A stretch of DNA of 64,000 nt from positions 122,264,620 through 122,328,619 of the forward strand of contig NC_079134.1 in the NCBI RefSeq assembly GCF_945859705.1, written 5' to 3'. This DNA comes from Episyrphus balteatus (taxonomy: Eukaryota > Arthropoda > Insecta > Diptera > Syrphidae). Below, one piece after another: positions 60,590-64,000 of this stretch (position 1 is the stretch's first letter; each line of letters begins with the position of its first letter). The translations under genes were made by a program, and so were the position numbers. The notes beneath the pieces are model-generated. The model was not told the DNA's origin, did not search any database, and worked only from the letters and a program-made list of their open reading frames with translations.

Positions 60590-61490
60590 CTATAGGGCAA
60601 GTTTAGGATTCGTAAAAAAAATCGAACTCGAGATAACAATTTTACATGACATTACGATGATGGAGAATGCCAAAAAAGTGGGTCCGGCAATTCTGTCTGT
60701 CTGTCTGTCTGTCTGTAAGAACCTCGAGCTACAGCCTAAACTACTGAAGCGATTTTGTTCAAACTTGGTAGTTAGCAGTTTTAGGTGATTCCCTAGAGGG
60801 GAAATTGAAATTTTTTTTTTATGATCAAAACTAACGGTACCTGCCATATAACGGAAATAGAAAAGTTAATTTTTTTCAAAAACGGCTCTAACGATTTTGA
60901 TTAAAATTTTTATGTGTGGTATTACACATAAGAGCCAACTTTTGAAATAAAAAAAATATTTTTTGTACCGTTATTAACGGTACCTCTCATAGAACGGTTT
61001 TTTTGGTTTCTGAATATCTCGTACAAAATTAACCCGATTTCAACGAAAATTTTTATGCAAAAGCAATTAAATAATAATAATATTAAAATTTTAGAAAATT
61101 TTCAAAAAGTGCATTTTTGGATTTTTAAAAAATATTTCAAAATTTTTTTTTGAAAAATCAATTTTTTGAAAACGGGTTGGTGAAAAATTTTGAAATTTCG
61201 TTTTTATGTGTAAATTAATTATTTCTTTAAAATGGCATACCAACTTTTTTTTTGAAAAATGTTAGAAATTTTTTATATATAAAAAATTATTTTTTTAAAA
61301 AACGGCTCTAACGATTTTGGAAATTTTTTTTTTAAAAATACCTTTTTATGCAAGTAATAAAATGGCATACTTGGTTTTTTGTAAAACATAATTTAAAACG
61401 GTGTTTTTTGAATAAAAAGCTTTAACATTAGAGTTACTTTTAGCATAAGAGCAAGTACGTGCGACCCCAGTCGTGCATTTTATTTCATCA
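60590..61490. repeat. DINE-1-like interspersed element with TCTG microsatellite
   Basis: Starts with 'gggcaagtttaggattcg', has a (TCTG)n tract at about 60694-60716, then 'gagctacagcctaaac' and repeated 'aaacggctctaacgatttt' motifs, and ends with 'gcaagtacgtgcgacccc' and 'agtcgtgcatttta'. A shorter copy is at 33917-34433 and an internal fragment at 40262-40470. The layout recalls fly INE-1/DINE-1 elements. Confidence 0.6.
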
Positions 61491-61619
61491 AGTACATTTC
61501 TTTACACTTTAGATGCCAGTGGCAAAACATCGTTTGAAAAAAAAGTTAACGAAATACAAAACTACCTGAAGTCGCACAACGAGCAACTACAAACCTATTA
61601 ATTCTCCCCTAAAGATATA

Positions 61620-62129
61620 AGGGGTATTCACGATCCGATGCAACTGGTCTAGTATCATTGCAAAAGTGCAAAAGTGTAAAATCTTGCAACACTACAACAA
61701 CAAAATATATGGATTGAAATTTTACAATGGTCTTGCACTTTTGCTATACCCTAACCCTATTGCAAAATAAAAATACAATGGTGTAAAATTTTTTTGACAG
61801 ATTGCAGCTCGCCGTCGCGTGTCGCCCATGATGAACAGTTTATCTTTTTTATTCTTATTCTTTTTTATTTTGTTTCTTTTGATGTAATTTGTGAAAATAA
61901 ATTAACCCGAACACAACAAAGAATGAAATTATAAAAAAATTGAAAAAAATAGAAGAAGCATCGGTGGAAAGACAACTCCGTAAAAAAATGAGTGAAGCTG
62001 ATATAAATCAGATCATGGATTCCATTCAATATTTACTATAGATAAGAAGAGGTGCGTTCACGATCTATTGTAAAAAAATAAAATTTTACACTTTTACTAG
62101 GCCTGTTGCACCAGATCGTGAATACCCCT
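61620..62129. mobile_element. 510-bp MITE, TIR AGGGGTATTCACGATC, TSD ATA
   Basis: Left end AGGGGTATTCACGATCCGAT and right end GATCGTGAATACCCCT, flanked by ATA (61617-61619, 62130-62132). Inverted similarity continues inward around 'tgcaac...ctagta'. The interior has no transposase frame. Confidence 0.75.
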
Positions 62130-64000
62130 ATAGAGTCGATTGAGAATTCATAAAAAATGCATTAAATGAGAAATTGAGTTTTATTACAAGAATAATGGAC
62201 ATTATGAAGTACATCGAGCACATCGACAAAAAGCTTCTGCTTTTGAATAAAGCTACACTAAATTATAAAAATTTGAAATACAATTAAACTTGGAAGAAGT
62301 TCTTGAACTACATTGTTCTATTTTATTTACATCGATTATAAGTAAATATAACTTATTACCAAAAAGTAGATCGCATGGAGAATTCAAGGACTTTTGATAT
62401 TAGGACAAGGTTTACAAATAGAACGAAATCTTATCATAGAACACTTGGGCTATTATTGATATGGAGGCACTAATATCTTTTTTACAGAGCTTCAAATAAG
62501 TAACTTCTGACATAAAAAAAACTTCAAAATTAACAACATCTTTTCGCTTTAAATACAAAAAACAAAAATAAAATTTTTGTGAGCTCCATTATCTCATATT
62601 AAAAAAAAAAAAAAACAGAACCATCAATTTCTTAAAGCTTGAATTCTATGTGCACTGACTACTTTAATAATAATACATTGAACCGGCCATTCCAAGCACT
62701 ACATCCACTGCACACCTATAGTCTATCTTATTATTTGTGAATGCTATCTTAATATTTTGTCTTTTGAGACTAAAGTCAAAATTTTTTAATACCACACATT
62801 TCGGCATGAAAATGGAGTTTATACAATAATTTAAATTAGTTCTTTTTATCAAAGGTAATTTCAACTGATTAATCAAATTGCAAATTTTGCTTAAATATTA
62901 TGTTAAATGAAAAGGAGAGTCTATACCGACACTACACATCAAAAGCATTGACACAAATTATTTAGGAAGGCCAAAATAAACCCTGAAAAACCGGTGAGAA
63001 ATAAGGAAATAGAAATGCCGTTTAAAAAAACAATGAAATTTGTTTTGCATACAAAGAACTGATTTTATATCTCAGGAAGAATTTATCTTTCAAAAAGTGA
63101 CCCAAGCAACAAAAGTGACAAAAAAATATTGAAAACCAAAGAAGGTTTTTTATCAGCCTCTAAAATTGACTCGATATGCATTTTGGAATTTGTTTATCAT
63201 TTGAGCAGGCTCATTACATTGTCAGTACATAAATCCAAATATTTCCTAAATCACTAAAAGCTTTGATTCTCTTTATATCTAGCTTGTGAAGTAAAAGTTA
63301 AATAAAATTTAACATATTAATGCAAATGAAATAAATGTATGTTAATGTTAGTTATGTTTTTTTTTCTTTTTTTTTTTGAAATTAACATTTCTTTTTTCCT
63401 CAAAGACAGTTTTTATAAATGTACTAGAATAAAATTCTGCTTATAGTATGTATTTTAGTGTGTCAGCTTCAACAAAAAAAATTGTTTGTTAAAATCAAAA
63501 AACATTAATTTAAAAAGCTTTCTCTAACTAAAGAGACATGAATTTGCTGTGATAAATTAAGATTTCAAAAAATTAAAATTAAATTAAATTATAAAATAAA
63601 AACATATAATAAATAAAATATAAAAAAATAAAAGATAACCAAAACAAAACATACAAATAAATGAAAAAATAAATAAATAAAATAAATTATTAAGAGGGGA
63701 TAGAGTATATATCAATATATAATTAAAGATAATACAGAAAATCGATTAGTTTTTAAATCCATTTCTAAAAGTGTAATGAATCACAAATCGATGTCATTGC
63801 AATTTTAGATTTCCATTCACAAAATTTGCAAAGTCGCACTTTGAGTTTAATTTAGATCTAAGGATATATTGTGTTAGCATTCCCAAAAAAACTACTTTTT
63901 AATGTAATGTTTGTAAGTAAGGCACTGCTTGGAAACATCAGCAAAAAACAACATTCACCAAAAAATGACAACAAAATGTTTGCAATTTAATAAAAAACAA
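62130..64000. other. AT-rich right end, no supported gene
   Basis: Nearly 1.9 kb of AT-rich DNA, including long 'aaataaataaaat' runs at 63560-63700. Presumed Vha44 intron. Nothing else identified. Confidence 0.4.

Larger units (their letters stand above)
58531..64000. other. Upstream Vha44 intron (5' exons not in the window)
   Basis: No match to the conserved N-terminal part of subunit C could be found on the minus strand from 58531 to the right edge, so the intron is at least 5.4 kb. It holds a DINE-1-like element (60590-61490), a MITE (61620-62129) and otherwise AT-rich DNA. The frames at 59809-60111 and 60363-60788 are not supported as genes. Confidence 0.5.

Noticed and set aside
60363..60788. 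141-residue plus-strand frame
   Set aside because: Half of it overlaps the DINE-1-like repeat including the TCTG tract; composition is not coding-like.

Overview
The window is nuclear DNA of an AT-rich insect, most likely a higher fly (Diptera, Brachycera). The evidence is multi-exon genes with GT-AG introns, fly-type families (pickpocket channel, Subito-like kinesin-6, V-ATPase subunit C with a Ser/Thr/Asn-rich alternative insert), and DINE-1/Helentron-like repeats with the 'CCGCCCACTGCCACGCCCAC' motif known from drosophilid genomes. There are no bacterial operons. From memory, the fly orthologues of sub, Vha44 and the PABP-like gene lie on chromosome arm 2R (Muller C), so the set looks syntenic; this was not checked.

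Layout from left to right: the 5' part of an unrecognised gene on the minus strand (1-592); a transposon-rich gap; a two-RRM, His-rich PABP-like RNA-binding protein on plus (4638-8905); decayed retrotransposon sequence; RNase H2 subunit B on minus (12470-13405), head to head with a Subito-like mitotic/meiotic kinesin-6 on plus (14521-18686); a CRAL-TRIO lipid-transfer protein on minus (18961-21795), convergent with the kinesin; about 10.5 kb of repeats including an exact 1,825-bp-spaced tandem duplication (25392-28998); a pickpocket DEG/ENaC channel on plus (32356-41951) with a large repeat-filled last intron; a possible two-exon secreted Cys-rich peptide on minus (42113-42741); and most of V-ATPase subunit C (Vha44) on minus (44116 to at least 58530), whose N-terminal exons lie beyond the right edge.

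The genes do not form one pathway. Head-to-head (RNASEH2B/sub) and tail-to-tail (sub/CRAL-TRIO, ppk/Vha44) arrangements are the main local relationships. Gene models were joined by hand from splice sites, and every multi-exon model keeps a single open frame through all junctions.

Much of the non-coding DNA consists of fold-back MITEs. Many have 3-bp target duplications; one has a GC-rich 5-bp duplication typical of Transib. Two insertions can be dated relative to their hosts because an uninterrupted copy of the host sequence is also in the window. The most notable points are the exact tandem duplication of a Helentron-like array, the in-frame 480-nt exon cassette in Vha44, the candidate small secreted peptide gene, and nested hairpin elements with self-documented empty sites.
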